In this document: positions 26,001-36,023 of the stretch, one piece after another
How positions within the stretch are numbered: position 1 is the first letter of the stretch
Layout of the letters: every line of letters starts with the position of its first letter
NCBI GenBank assembly: GCA_029721435.1
Contig: CM056586.1
Location: forward strand, 74,553,700 to 74,617,699
Length of the DNA stretch: 64,000 nt
Direction of reading: 5' to 3'
Source of the DNA: Gymnothorax reevesii
Lineage: Eukaryota; Chordata; Actinopteri; Anguilliformes; Muraenidae
Notes under the pieces: model-generated
What the model was told of the DNA's origin: nothing
Seen by the model: the letters and a program-made list of their open reading frames with translations, nothing else
The model's database searches: none
Program-made: the position numbers and the translations under genes

Positions 26001-29000
26001 CTGACTTGCAGGCCTTGGGGCCATGCAGTCAAGTTGCGTTTGCTGAGACAGTGTAATGACAGCTCCCTCTAAAGGACTAACTAGGAATAGAAAGTATTAT
26101 ATTTTTAACGCATGTTTTTAAGTGCGAATGCTGGTTGAGGGTATTTTGATACCCACTTCGTTTATTAGACTTTCTTGGTGGAGCTGAGACTGATTGACAG
26201 GTTTTCCATAACATTTGTGACACACATTATACCATTCAAATAGTTTCATGTGAAACTCTCCTGGATTTAAAGTTTAGATTTGCTTTCAGCATGTAAAAAT
26301 ATGTTAAAGAATGGCTTTACTCCTCAGGTGACCTAAAAGGATGGATTTTTAATTTGACTGGGTGATATAAATGCTGGTCGGATACTGCGTCAGCAATGTC
26401 CTCGTTCATCAAAGTAATGCCATGTTATTAACTACCCTTCAGTACAAAAAAGAAAAAAAGGTAAAATGAAGTACAATTACTATACCCTCCAGAATTATTG
26501 GCACCCTGTTGTAAACAGTAGATAAACAAGATACAAAAGAAAATGTTTTTTTATTTTGTTTTGCCCCATGGTCTTTTATTTAAAATATTCCCAGAAACCT
26601 AACATTTAATTGAAGTAACATAATTGAAGGAAACATTACATACAGTATCACAAACCGAATCGGTTTTAATAGTCTGTGTTTATAGAGTTGCATTTTTTCC
26701 CCGATTGATTTTCAGTAAATTCCTCTGATGTGCTGACCGTTAAAAGTGAGGACGAGAACAGCTTTGTCCTGGAGGAAATTAAGTCACATGGATTCCTGCA
26801 CGAGACGATGTGGCTTGGAATTATATATGACACCGACAGTAAGGCTTTCAATAACTTAGTAATGATCATTTTGAAGTTGTGCTTCAAGTTAGTGTATTTG
26901 CTTATTGTATTCATTTATTTTTTTAAATTATTCTATTAAACCCCCATGTCTGGGGAAATACAATACAATCATACAAATATCATACATACATACGGATTAA
27001 AACGTGTTAAGATAACACACTATCACGCAACTAAGAAAACTAAAACATCACTCACAGCATACAAAGTCATAGCAATTATGTTACAGATAGTGACTAGTAT
27101 CAATCATGGCTTTACAGATGTGGACTAGGATTGTATTGCCTCAATGGGGGTTGTTTGTTTTGATATTTTCACGTGTGATAATGCAGCAAGACAAGGATAC
27201 AAATGCAGTGCTCTGACATCAGTGATTCCAGAACTGGCCCAAACTCGTTAAAATTCTACTGCAGTTGGAACGAGGATTGATTTGAGAACGACTCAGTACT
27301 GTCATTACCACAAATTATGTTCAAATTATGTCCCATTTTAGCCACGTTTTGATTTATGATGGTTTTTGCTGCCGAAATTGGCTTTGAACATGTCTGATTC
27401 CTGCCCTCTTATGGATTGATTTTTTCAGGACTCGGGCAAGAATTGTACTTCAGAGCAGCGCAGGTTCAGACAAAAAATTAGGTTTTCTTGGTGCAGACAC
27501 ATCCAAGATATTTGCTTTATGGATTATTTTTTACCTCACTTTAACAGCTTTGGACGGTTATGGTTAGATGAATTGACTAGCAACTTGTTACGGGGAGAGT
27601 GGGGGCTCTCTGCCCTCCATGTAGTGTATTTTGGCTGAAAACAAACCCTGCTCCTGTCCGGTGTCAGAGGTGGTACCGCAACATCTCTTGTTTGTGACAG
27701 ACAAAACTATACAAATACACAGATTGTAACAGGTATGTGAAAAAGTACTTAAGTATGAACAGTGAAAGTGCGAGGACAAAGTATTTTTCATAGTACGCAA
27801 AGAAAGAAGCAAAGCAAGCACTGTTTGTTCTCTCCTTGTGCTCTTTAATCAATGTTCAGGTGAATGAAAGATACAGTATTCAAAAAGCAAGCCGGCAGTC
27901 TTGCCTTAAAATACTTCTTCGAGTTTACTGGCAGTTGTGCACATTGAATGACTGATCCTGGAGTGCCATCTAGTCATAAAATATTGTAACTGCGTGCATA
28001 AATTTGCAGCACCACGTCCACTGGCGGACGCATCTGCACAAAGATGTTATCGTTATTCTTCTCGAACACGCCAAATTCAGATAATCCATAAATAATGAAT
28101 TAAATTCATATTTTAATTTGAAACGAGTTACTAAGTTGCCAGTGTCAAAGAAACGCAGTGAAATTATACTTTTTATCTTTTAAATGTGGCAGAGTAAAAG
28201 TCCCAGTTTAGAAAAAAAATCTGAAGTACAAATCCTCAAAAAACTACTTAAGTACTGTAACGAAGTATATTTACTTTGTTACTATGCACCTTTGAAAACG
28301 GGAGTATCATGCAACCCCCCCCTGAGAAAATCTCTCTCTAGCCTGCATTCAAAACTTGAGAGCCCTGCGCACATGCTATAACGTGTCTGGTATAACAAAC
28401 AATTTATCTGCATGGCCGTTAATTGAATATTAAATCGGCGATTGAATATTAAATTCTTTCCTGTAAAAGTAATCAATTCGCTAGCTCCACATAAGCAACT
28501 ATTCACGAAAACGGAATTTACGGTCTGTAAAACCCGTATGATGTTCATGACTTAACCGGAGCTCTATCTAGCTCTCGCGCACTATCCATAACGCGCCCAT
28601 TTTACGCGAGCAAACGCTGGTCATTCCGACGCAATAAGTAAACCATTACCAAGGGCAATTTCCGAAAAGGCCATTTTGCCTGGAGCTTTCGCCCTTCCGT
28701 CATATACCAGCGAGGCTGTTTGTTACACCACACTAACGACACAACACAGTTATGCACATGAATCAGTAGGTCTTAATACACACCAAAGCAGTCCATAAGC
28801 TGTTGGTCCACTTTTTGCTGCTCCTCACTGTCCATATTTCCCTCTAAACTCAGACCCTCTGGATTTCTACGGTCTCCGGTCTACACATGGGTATGTCGAC
28901 CCGTTCTACAAATATGTCTATATGGGGTAGATTCTAGCTTTCCCTGCATCCTAGCTATAGAGTAAAAAAACTGCTGTACTCACCACTGTTGCCGTAGGCA

Positions 29001-32000
29001 GATAGCAAATTCGAGCTTGAGCTGCCAGACTTTCGCACTGCATCCTCCACTTTCGCCGCTGCGTTTATTAGAACAAGTTCATTTCATTAGATCTATACAC
29101 ATGTCCAGCATTAGACTGCAGAATTTTCCCGCCGATTCCTTATTAGATGCCAGATGTGTCTTACGTTTCACTCTGGGGAGGCAGACCTGGAAAACTGCGT
29201 TCTGCAGCCTCGTCCTAGCCCAACTCCGCTCTCCACAGTGCTGGCCAGTCAGAAGAAAGTGGGCACATGGGGAGTGGGGGCCATAGTGAAAGAGCCAGGC
29301 AAATGAGGCGTTTCAGGCAGAGACTACAATGGACTACAAATGGGTTTTTTGTGGATAGCAGTATGAGCTAAGTAAGGACCCTGTTTTGGAACAATCAGGA
29401 GTACTCTTGGGGAGTCCAAGATCAAAATATAACCTTGGAAATATAGCAAAATAGGTCCCCTTTAAATTGATTGATTTCATAACAAATGGGGTAATTACTT
29501 TTTTGCATAGGGCCAGAAGGGTTAGATAGCTTTTCTGTCCTTCAATAAATGAAATCATCATTTGAAAAATGCATTTTGTGTTTAATGAAATCATTTAATA
29601 TTAAGTCTATTCTGATGATTTGAAACATTGAAGAGTGACATATATACAAAAAAGTTGCGTTATAAAAAGAAATTAAGTGTTTAGAATTTTTGTAGTATTG
29701 GGTCAATTTTTTTTTTAAAAAGTGGTTTCGAAACATAAATCCTTAATTTGATTGTTCTTGAATGGAAACCACAAAACCTGTGTTCATCACATTCCTAATC
29801 AAGATAAACATCAGTAGCTCAGAAAATAATATGGCTGCAGGCTCTCAATTGTCACAGCCGAAATTCATACTAATCAAACAGGCTTTACAATGGTGGAGTA
29901 CGCAATTTGCATCCTTTACTGACTTAATGAAAATGTTGCTCATTCCTTCTCTTCTCCACTCCCCCTCCATAGATGATGCCTTAGCATGGATTGATGGCTC
30001 TCCAATCAAGTACTCAAACTGGCACTTCAAGGGCCCCAACATGGACACTATTACTGCTGATACATGCGTCTCCATGAGGCTGTCTGACAGTGTTTGGCAT
30101 CTGTCCAGCTGCAGTGCCAAAATGGGATTCTTCTGCAAATTACCCTCAGGTATGGTCAAGTTACCGGTGGCAGTTCACTTTGAGCACTGGAACCACTGAT
30201 GATACTTTGAATGCAGAAGAACAGTATTTTCCTTATTAAATTTTCTCATATCTTGATTACAGACACAATCACTGAAGTCGCTGTTGAACCACTGCATGGT
30301 AAGAGATGACTGAATTTTCTCAAGACATGTCTGTAATTTTGAGATAGCGGAACATCTGGTTGATCAACAATAAAAGGCACTTATTGTATTTTTATAGCCA
30401 AGTGATACAATTATATGTGAACATTCTTATGGTGCCTCATTTATTATTAGTGCATAATAAAGCTTCTAAATTCATTGCTACAAACAAAATTTAGAACATT
30501 TCTATGCACAAGATAACTGGGATTTATCACTCATATGTACACAGGTGGTGGGCACACCTGCAGTAATTAATGATGATAAATACATTCTCTCCTCATTTGT
30601 GAGTCTGGGGCTGCATTAAAAGATTCTGAAAATTATGTCCTTTCATCTAATTCCTCACCATTTCTCCTTAACCTCATTGGAAAATGTCATGCGGTTAAGG
30701 TAGGATGTAAAGGACCATAGATAAGCATGAAGGAAATACAAATGTAGTACTGAGAGAATTCGACTGCACTAATATTAGGCAACATCATCATGCATCCCTT
30801 CAAATCATGTTTGTTATTGTGATTGGCTGGATGGATGGTGTGTCGCTATAAATATTTCTGTAGCAAGGAAGTGTGGACTGGCGTTATCTCCTTTCTTTTT
30901 GTAAAGGATGGTCCAGTGTACTGTATGCTAAAGATTTGAAACAGCAGTTATCATGGCTGCCCCACAAATATGTTTGGGTAATTTCTAAGGCTTTGCAACC
31001 TTTCCTAAGCAAAAAAAAGACCATTTGAACGCAGCCCAAGTATTTGCATAAGTATTTGTCATTGCATGCGCCTCTGTATGATATGAAAACAACCTTTGAA
31101 AGACCACATGAGGACAGACGAATTTTTTCCCTTGAATAAAGGCAATCCAAGCCAAAATAAGAAACTTCACTGAATCCAAAATTTAGATCCTTGTTGAAGT
31201 CGAGGCCAAACAAAATATAACGTTTCTGTAATTTGTTTCAGGGGTAATAAAAGAGGAAAACTATTGCTAGGGCAGAAATAATTGATGCCGCCAATTCTGC
31301 ATCATCTGAGTACAGCTATGATTTGAAAACAGATTGATTGGATGCATTGCATTCCACCAAGAAATGAATCATACAATATAAGCAGTGTTATTAACTGAAA
31401 CTGAAACTAAAATGGCAACAAAAGCATTTCGGTTATATAATAAAAATGACACTAAAAGTGCCTTGAGACACAAAACAAAACTGGAACTGACAGAGATAGA
31501 ATAAAAAGAAAGGAAATCTGTTGTTTGAAGTTATTATTCAAAATTTGTCCATCAACCTGCCTTCGTCAACCTATCGAAAAGCTGACTCTCCTCTGACAAT
31601 TAGTGAAAAATGTTAGTGATATTGTTCTTCACAGTGAAGGTTGGGAGATACAGGATCGGTCTCTGATCTCATGATGGAATACATGAGCACGATCGCTGCG
31701 AGATCACGCTCTGCAGAGCACACCCTGGAACAAATCATTTAATGGGTCAGATATGCCATGAAGCATTTAGTGTTTATAAGTGTATTTTTTGGATTATGAT
31801 GACAATTTAACAGACCTATATATTTATTGTTGTGATTTAAATAAATGGCAAAAATATATGGGGGTTGAAATTTTAATGAAGTATGAAATGCGGTTTGGTG
31901 ACTTTCTGCAGTGCTACCACATGCGCTTCAGTATGATCAGAGCTGTGCTGAAAGTCAGGCTCATTCTGAAGTATAAGTGAAACCTGACCAAAGTCATGCT

Positions 32001-34314
32001 TTGTTTGGATATGATCTTACATAGGAAGACCACAATCGAAAATTGATCAGAGTCACATTTTCAAGTTGTGAAGAAATTATGAATTAAAAATTCAAAGCGA
32101 TCTTAGAAACTAAACACTGAAAAAATATGTAGAGTGTTCAGGTGAACACGTGTCGCCTACGAAGCTTTAGTTGAAAGTGTGACTACCGGACAGACAGACG
32201 GACGGACGGACTGATGGACAGACGCCGGACAAAGTTATCCCTATGTGCCGCTATGCTTCGCAGGCGACACAAAAATATTAAATGAATAAAATTTTATGAT
32301 TATATATATTATTATTATGTATTATATATTATCTGCCCATGAGGATCCACGGGTTCTATTTTATGTAACTTCGTGCACCTCTATGATGTCATCACGTTGC
32401 TATGGTGTTTCCATAAAACACCAAGGTGGCTGTCACCGACCAATGTTTTTAAAGTAACTAAAACTAAGTCACCGCTCAGTGGAGCACGAAGTCGCCTGCA
32501 AGACGGAGCAATAATAGCGTTGCTCACATTATACTGAAGATTACGCTTTACTTTCTCTTGCGGCCTGGCATCTGTTTTTTGGGATTCCGGACTCCTGTGG
32601 ATGAATTGGCTTGGGTTCAAAAGGGGGAATCCCCAGGAGAGGACAAAGGGGAATCCCCAGGAGAGGACATACAGGGGGAATCCCCAGGAGAGGACAAACA
32701 GGGGGATTCCTCTTGTACGTCTACATTATAACAGCATCGCTCACATTATGCTGCAGATAAGCGCCCGGTGGAATTGAGCACCGAGTGGCCGGACCCGGAC
32801 ACACACACACCCCTCGGCTATTATAATATAGATAACATATATAAAAATGCTACATTTGGACTCTGTTAGTTTTTTCTTATGGGTTTCATGTGGTTTATGC
32901 TCATGTCAGTGGGTAAGAAGAGTGCATAAATGAGGCCTCAGAACTGTACTCCCAGTGACAGTTGGATAAATGGTGTTTTACTTTGCAATTAACAGTTATG
33001 TCCAATATATAACATCTGGACATAACCGTTTATTTTAGTCAGCCCTCGATTTGTCCTCTAACTCAGGTTCATAAAACTTAGGAGTGTGTGTTGGGTGACC
33101 ATTTTGGGCTCCGATAATTATTTGCCCCCCTGACAGGAAATGCATGCAAAATAAGGGAAATAATAAACTCAAATTACCAAGAAAAAATAGTGTATTTTAT
33201 GAATGTGTCTAATACAACCATCTAACATCATACATTTATTTACAAGTTGGCACAGGTGGGGAAATGCAAATGAAATCAAAAAGGAATGATTTTTGAAAGT
33301 CCATTCACCCACTGCCATATTGCAAACATGAGAACAACTCATTATTTGATGCTTTATCTGGTGAATTCAATTGTTTATTGAAAACAAGTGCTTACGTCAT
33401 ATCTGACAACTGCAACAGACTCCCAAAAATGTTGGTGCAGGAGTAATTTAGGCATAAGAATGTCGTCACAAGTTGCAGTGACAAGTTAACAAGAAGCAGT
33501 TCATGTTGAACAGGCAAACTCATCCTAGTCTCATGCGAAAGGGGCCTTCGGAGGAGGTCGTGTCCCTTGAAAGCTAGGCTGTGGCTTAGCAATGTGCCAA
33601 GAGATGCCTAAGCTTATAATCCATCACTTAGGACAGCAAAACTGAAATTAAATCTTTACGAATTTGGTCATTTAACCCTCTACAGTGTTTAATAGCGGAA
33701 AGAACCCAGTTGAATCTCAGTGCGTAAAGGACAAGGCTGAAAACTGCTTCTGAAAACAGGTGATCTTCAATCTGTCAGATTTCATAGTCTTAAAAAGTAC
33801 ACAGTCATTTTTAGACCAAAAAAATGTATTTGACTAAAATAATAATATTCAATAAGTAAAAAATTTCTTCACTGGCTTGAGATGAGGAGTCAACAAGTAG
33901 GTTTAAAATTGAAGACACTGGCTTCAGATAGACAAAATGCTGTATATGATGTAAACAAGCTATTTCATTCTAATGCACGGGTTGCATGTGGGTGCCAATA
34001 ATTCTTGAGCCCACAAGAATACAGAGTGTAGCTGCTCAGTAGGAATTATACTGTCAAGAAATTAAATTTATTAAATTTTCTAAATTTCTTTTTCAGATAC
34101 ACATCAAGGAATTGTTCCAGTTGCTGTTCTTGTGGCCATTTTTATTTTTGGAGTGCTTGCAGTCTCACTTTGGGTGATGTACAGGAGACATTCAGAGCAT
34201 TTTAGGATTCTGTCTTCCTTAGGAAATGCCTACTACAGACAAGACAATTCACACTTTACAGACCAAGAAGGAAATGTCCTTATTACAGACCTGGAGACCA
34301 ACACCGGAGAGTAG
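1912..34314 (+). CDS. pla2r1: Phospholipase A2 receptor 1 (C-type lectin family), 3' half, nine exons
   Basis: Spliced CDS: 1912-2051, 3015-3153, 4378-4613, 23924-24104, 25799-25930, 26716-26838, 29973-30149, 30263-30298, 34097-34314. Every intron is GT-AG and all phases agree, giving about 458 uninterrupted residues to the TAG at 34312. The product is a type I membrane receptor of the mannose-receptor family. Visible parts are the C-terminal half of one C-type lectin domain (CTLD), two complete CTLDs, a short stalk, a transmembrane helix and a tail ending VLITDLETNTGE. Markers include NWSPVEPESF, GKWYEEKCTESGYGFVCQ, GNMTWYEAL and LQGAVCHV. From family knowledge, PLA2R1 binds secreted phospholipases A2 and is endocytic. 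The match in the NMTWY and FLTVLVNRL segments and the tail favour PLA2R1 over MRC1, MRC2 or LY75. Earlier exons lie left of the window. The gene points toward the telomere, and its stop codon is about 7.7 kb from the first telomeric repeats. Confidence 0.87.
2052..3014 (+). other. pla2r1 intron containing a TTAA-type transposon
   Basis: Apart from the element at 2267-2800, this is A/T-rich sequence with no further supported feature. The acceptor TCTGACAG precedes the next exon. Confidence 0.6.
2267..2800 (+). mobile_element. piggyBac-like non-autonomous element with TTAA target duplication
   Basis: 534 bp flanked by TTAA on both sides (2263-2266 and 2801-2804). The ends are imperfect inverted repeats (TCCTTTGAGCGCTA against CCCTTTGAGTGCTA). 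A 40-codon ORF at 2572-2694 encodes an acidic, Ser/Asp-rich peptide (FENLSSDDSEF ... ESDSENEAD) resembling the N-terminus of piggyBac transposases, followed by a stop. This fits an internal deletion derivative of a piggyBac element. A palindromic GC-rich motif (GCGGCTATAGCCGC) lies just inside the left end. Confidence 0.65.
3015..3153 (+). CDS. pla2r1: pla2r1 exon: C-terminal part of CTLD (probably CTLD6)
   Basis: 139 nt. It encodes PLCTLLSNNHNIHLTGKWYE then EKCTESGYGFVCQRAQ, including the conserved Cys residues of the lectin fold. It ends in phase 1 with donor GTAGGA. Confidence 0.87.
3253..3392. mobile_element. 140-bp MITE with TTAA flanks
   Basis: Ends CTTTTAGAGCGCTGAATT and, inverted, CCCTTAGAGCGCTAAATT, flanked by TTAA at 3249-3252 and 3393-3396. 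The terminal motif is related to the larger TTAA element at 2267-2800. It has no coding capacity. Confidence 0.65.
3633..3843. mobile_element. Third TTAA-type MITE, right target site decayed
   Basis: Left end TTAA + CCCTTTAAC (from 3629), right end GTTAAAGGG followed by TTGA. Inner sequences also show partial inverted similarity. It is weaker than its two neighbours because the inverted repeat is short. Confidence 0.4.
4378..4613 (+). CDS. pla2r1: pla2r1 exon: linker and first half of the penultimate CTLD
   Basis: 236 nt after a strong pyrimidine tract and CCACAG. It encodes a linker (PPTQSYFHPLPDTIEYKNRS), then GNMTWYEALNRCLENETELV and the FLTVLVNRLAFPFWIGLYS segment. This is the part most diagnostic of PLA2R1. 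It ends in phase 0; donor GTATGT. Confidence 0.9.
5817..5842 (+). repeat. G-homopolymer run
   Basis: 26 nt of G interrupted by one T at 5826. It could form a G-quadruplex, but is more likely simple-sequence slippage. Confidence 0.8.
8413..10430. mobile_element. 2.0-kb inverted-repeat DNA transposon with CTAAG target duplication
   Basis: Ends GGATCTATTCTCCCAT (8413) and, inverted, GGGTCTATTCTCCCAT (ending 10430) match at 15 of 16 positions and are flanked by the direct repeat CTAAG (8408-8412 and 10431-10435). Both termini carry several further GCGCGTAAGT and GGGAGAATACGCG-like motifs, so the ends are long and structured. Internal ORFs of up to 130 aa have no family signature that I recognise. 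The superfamily is not assigned. Confidence 0.65.
10620..10647 (+). repeat. (CTT)n microsatellite
   Basis: About nine perfect trinucleotide repeats. Confidence 0.9.
11519..12420 (+). pseudogene. CR1 ORF1 (SGNH esterase-like), broken
   Basis: The main frame to 12139 encodes a predicted helical N-terminus (LLERDFLGGFLCHWRQ) and a basic linker, then LLIVGDSILRGID, the SGNH nucleophile block typical of CR1-clade ORF1 proteins. It continues with LPGAQVRDDLER (block II). After a frameshift, 12345-12420 encodes DLFKPEGLHLNRRG, the block V histidine, and ends QYYLN-stop. SGNH domains in LINE ORF1 proteins are known; their role in retrotransposition is not settled. The frameshift makes this copy non-functional. 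Confidence 0.75.
12610..13268 (+). pseudogene. CR1 ORF2 N-terminus: AP endonuclease domain, with stops
   Basis: It begins with FYLNARSMKNQFPELEA, the CR1 endonuclease start, and is interrupted by a stop near 12703. It resumes through GVCYRPP, MGDLNYPGINW and LGTSDHSAV, the conserved endonuclease motifs, with the SDH catalytic histidine visible. A further stop occurs at 13266. In functional elements this domain nicks the target DNA to prime reverse transcription. Confidence 0.75.
13370..15361 (+). pseudogene. CR1 ORF2: linker and reverse transcriptase, with stops and frameshifts
   Basis: Fragments in order: the linker QNPQWMTKSICRILREKRNL; RT start KADKAAGPDGLCPRVL, with DWKQGNIIPIYKKGD; RGFRKGRSCLTNLLEFF; LDFSES (motif A region); WIQNWLQDRTQRVVVSG; SGVPPGIGVG (motif B region, damaged); FPDDTKLGG, where the usual F/YADD is altered; and the C-terminal YNTFIRPHLEYCVQFWGP. 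At least five frame breaks separate these pieces. The loss of the canonical active-site context and the multiple stops show that it is dead. Confidence 0.8.
15363..16663. other. Intronic/transposon interior sequence with no gene
   Basis: 15363-15535 is unusually GC-rich and CpG-rich after the LINE end. The rest is A/T-rich. No coding, RNA or repeat signature could be supported. Confidence 0.4.
16664..16836 (+). CDS. Orphan first-exon-like ORF of an unrecognised family
   Basis: An ATG at 16664 opens a 57-codon frame rich in basic residues (TASERKRQKIALDAKRRQ), followed by IGSAIDRWKSLREELGIDND and ELALTLMD. The frame reaches a good donor (TTA|GTAAGT at 16837). A pattern of IG..x..RW..L...LG...D.ELA..L.D is familiar from short predicted proteins often found next to transposons in fish and invertebrates, but I cannot name it. 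No continuing exon was identified. It lies inside the hAT-like candidate, so it could be part of the element or captured sequence. Confidence 0.35.
16837..19497. other. Noncoding interior of the large intron insertion
   Basis: Several open frames of 60-110 codons occur, but none shows a recognisable motif or consistent splice context. There is a short (TA)n at about 17871-17884. Confidence 0.4.
19498..20207. mobile_element. 710-bp inverted-repeat element built on a ~160-bp internal tandem repeat
   Basis: Perfect 11-bp inverted termini TAGCTGCGACC (19498) and GGTCGCAGCTA (ending 20207). Inside are three diverged copies of a roughly 160-bp unit, each with ACCTTGAGAATCAATAGGGA-like and CAAGAAGCTTGTT-like blocks (start points near 19588, 19749 and 19908). 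Near the right end is a GACAGACAGACGAACAG simple repeat. No coding capacity. The class is unknown. Confidence 0.5.
22205..22337 (+). repeat. 27-bp minisatellite, about five copies
   Basis: The unit is close to AATCACCGGCGCACCTACCT followed by a run of 6-8 C. Copies differ mainly in C-run length. A 14+ nt C run precedes the array. Confidence 0.85.
23924..24104 (+). CDS. pla2r1: pla2r1 exon: second half of the penultimate CTLD
   Basis: 181 nt. It encodes DGINYQWSDGSDSVFMHWDS, an acidic loop (GEDGEEDVGD) and CVYIDVRGGWKRADCERSLQ then GAVCHVHPTH. The phase-0 join to exon 4378-4613 gives a continuous WIGLYSQD-DGINYQWSDG. Codon usage is more GC-rich than the neighbouring exons. Donor GTGAGT. Confidence 0.9.
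25055..25146. mobile_element. 92-bp palindromic MITE (GGGGTGCGTTTCCCAA type)
   Basis: Left end GGGGTGCGTTTCCCAAAA and right end TTTTTGGGAAACGCACCCC form a near-perfect inverted repeat of about 18 bp around a short centre. This terminal sequence is common in fish genomes in my recall. No coding content. Confidence 0.8.
25294..25532. mobile_element. 239-bp MITE with TTTGTCYCCCGC ends
   Basis: Left TTTGTCTCCCGC and right (inverted) TTTGTCCCCCGC match at 11 of 12 positions. A GGACGGACGGACGG simple repeat and a second inverted GC-rich motif lie near the right end. No coding capacity. Confidence 0.6.
25799..25930 (+). CDS. pla2r1: pla2r1 exon: start of the last CTLD
   Basis: 132 nt. It encodes SFVSSSEVACPQTWLKFENS then CYSFEPILQRLGMEEAREFC, the CPxxW...CY and EAREFC hallmarks of a CTLD start. 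Phases at both sides agree with the neighbouring exons. Donor GTAGAG. Confidence 0.88.
26716..26838 (+). CDS. pla2r1: pla2r1 exon: middle of the last CTLD
   Basis: 123 nt. It encodes VLTVKSEDENSFVLEEI and MWLGIIYDTD, matching the conserved loop-and-strand pattern of the domain. Donor GTAAGG. Confidence 0.88.
26839..29972 (+). other. pla2r1 intron, 3.1 kb, with hAT-like degenerate sequence
   Basis: 27730-27790 and 28200-28285 carry GTACTTAAGTA and TAACGAAGTATATTTACTTT motifs that resemble a hAT-derived non-autonomous family of fish, but the ends could not be set. 28400-29300 has no supported gene. CTCTCCACT...CCATAG precedes the next exon. Confidence 0.4.
29973..30149 (+). CDS. pla2r1: pla2r1 exon: end of the last CTLD
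   Basis: 177 nt. It encodes DALAWIDGSPIKYSNWHFKG, then ADTCVSMRLSDSVWHLSSCS and KMGFFCKLPS, including the last disulfide cysteines. The upstream phase-1 join makes DTDNDALAW. Donor GTATGG. Confidence 0.9.
30263..30298 (+). CDS. pla2r1: pla2r1 micro-exon: juxtamembrane stalk
   Basis: 36 nt between GATTACAG and GTAAGA. It encodes TITEVAVEPLH, a short stalk between the last lectin domain and the membrane helix. Both phases fit, which is the main support for such a short exon. Confidence 0.75.
32150..32270. mobile_element. 121-bp MITE with GTGTCGCCTRCGAAGC ends
   Basis: Left GTGTCGCCTACGAAGC and right (inverted) GTGTCGCCTGCGAAGC match at 15 of 16 positions. It has an internal GACAGACAGACGGACGGACG simple repeat, as in the other two GACGGA-bearing elements in this window. 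Confidence 0.7.
32620..32708 (+). repeat. Short tandem repeat, 25-29 bp unit, 3-4 copies
   Basis: Repeats of GGGGAATCCCCAGGAGAGGA with variable 4-8 nt spacers. GGGGAATCCCC is itself palindromic. Confidence 0.8.
34097..34314 (+). CDS. pla2r1: pla2r1 last coding exon: transmembrane helix and cytoplasmic tail
   Basis: 218 nt. It encodes GIVPVAVLVAIFIFGVLAVS (membrane helix), a stop-transfer MYRRH, and a tail with AYYRQDNSHF and a C-terminal NVLITDLETNTGE. From family knowledge, tail tyrosine and hydrophobic motifs drive endocytosis. Stop TAG at 34312-34314. Confidence 0.9.
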
Positions 34315-34454
34315 ATTTTGTGTATATATATATAAAAAAAAAGGCAGGGCTATCTACTGCATGGAACACCTGAATTACCAAACAAAATATATGCTCTGTT
34401 AGCATATTTTTTCAGATCATGGATATGTGTCATTTTTGTTGATAGCACAAAATA

Positions 34455-35965
34455 TACTGAGTACAAATGAAAACGCACCACTTGAAAAAAGTCCATTTTT
34501 AAGTTCAAATGAACTTCAATATAATTTTTATACAACAGCAACACTACGGTGACGTCACCCGACATGCCAGGTGCAAGAAATGCAAGAATTTCAAGTTAAC
34601 TGTAACGCTAGGCGATTTTTTGCAAAAAAGCAACATCTTGCACGCACACCATGGGAAAAATGAATTTCACTCTGAATTTGTGCACACATTGCCTTTAAAA
34701 GAATGTGAATCCGAATTAAATTTCACTTCTTCACTGACACTAGTGAAACGTCGACACTATGCCGCAACTTACAGCCCCTGAACGGGAACGTGCCATAGGC
34801 GTGCTTCAAATTGGCGCCAGCACCAGGGAAATTGCCAGATGACTACACTGCGCACATACAACGATCGCAAGACTCCATCAAAGGTTTCTGCAAACGAGCA
34901 GCACTCGGGACCTTCCTCGACCGGGTCAACAAGGTGTGACAACGGCACGTCAGGACCGTCAGATCGTACGGGATCATGCCCGAGACCGAACACTACCAGC
35001 GACCAGAACGGCTGCTCAAGTCCAAGGACGACGTGGATTCATTCACCCCAACACTGTATGGAACCGTCTGCGAGCTGCAGGCCTGCGTGCACGACGTCCT
35101 TATTTCGACCCCATATTGACGGATCGTCACCGAAACCAGCGTCTACAGTGGGCAAACAGGCACCAGAATTGGCGACTACGACAATGGCACGGTGTCATCT
35201 TTTCTGATGAGTCACAATTTCACTTAAGGAACGCAGATGGCCGTATACGTGTTTGGCGGAGACGTGGTGAACATTATAACGCCGATTGTGTTGTTCAAAC
35301 GGACCGTTGGAGTGGTGGCAGCGTTATGGTGTGGGGTGGAATAAGCTGACGTCACAGAACCCCTCTCCATATCTGCAGAGGAAGGGTGAACGGCGTCTAC
35401 TACCGGGACCAGGTGCTGCAGAACCATGTTGTGCCGTTTTTCTACCAACACCTCGATGTCCACACGTTCCAACAGGACAATGCTAGGGCGCACACTGCAA
35501 GGGTGTCCATGCAGTACCTTGCACAGCAGAACATCCCCGTGCTTCAGTGGCCAGCTCTGTCACCCGACCTCTGCCCTATCGAGCACTTATGGGACGAAAC
35601 TGGACGACGTCTTTCACGTCGACACCAGATGGACAACATCCGAGAACTTGAGGTTGCCCTTGTTCAGGAGTGGAATGCTATCCCGCAGAACACTATCCAG
35701 AGACTGATCAACTCCATGCGACGACGATGCGCCGCATGTGTCAATGCAAATGGCGGTCACACCCGTTATTGACTTTCCTGTTTGACCCCTACACCAGTTA
35801 AACCTCTCTCGCACATTAACATTATCGTGAATGAAATTGATTGATGTTTACAGGTCTTCTTAAATCATTCATTATCTCAAATGCATCATACATATATACT
35901 TCACATATCAATCCGTGGAGCTATTCCAGATTTTGTGAGTGGTGCGTTTTCATTTGTACTCAGTA
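34455..35965 (+). mobile_element. Tc1-like transposon with perfect 28-bp inverted repeats and TA duplication
   Basis: 1511 bp. Positions 34455-34482 and 35938-35965 are exact inverted complements (starting TACTGAGTACAAATG), flanked by TA on both sides. It encodes a single transposase frame with two stops. Perfect termini suggest a comparatively recent insertion. Confidence 0.92.
34759..35772 (+). pseudogene. Tc1-like DD34E transposase with two in-frame TGA stops
   Basis: A single 338-codon frame from ATG 34759 to TGA 35770 is interrupted only at codon 28 (34840-34842) and codon 197 (35347-35349). At both sites TGA stands where neighbouring family members have Arg, consistent with CpG decay of CGA. 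It has an N-terminal helix-turn-helix (MPQLTAPERERAIGVL) and the triad DESQF, QQDNARAH and PIEHLWD with 34-residue spacing, and ends NGGHTRY. It resembles the transposase remnant at the left edge but is a different subfamily member. Confidence 0.88.
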
Positions 35966-36023
35966 TATTATCTCTGAAAGAAGGAAAATAAGCTTGCCTC
36001 TCTCTGAAGCACATATGAAGACA

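Larger units (their letters stand above)
30299..34096 (+). other. pla2r1 last intron, 3.8 kb
   Basis: Contains the MITE at 32150-32270 and the short tandem repeat at 32620-32708. The remainder is A/T-rich with no supported gene or RNA. Confidence 0.6.

Noticed and set aside
26481..34009. Inverted pair (26481-26506 and 33990-34009, 19/20 match) suggesting one 7.5-kb Tc1-like transposon
   Set aside because: It would enclose two pla2r1 exons whose phase and spacing are normal. More likely two separate Tc1-derived fragments in opposite orientation.
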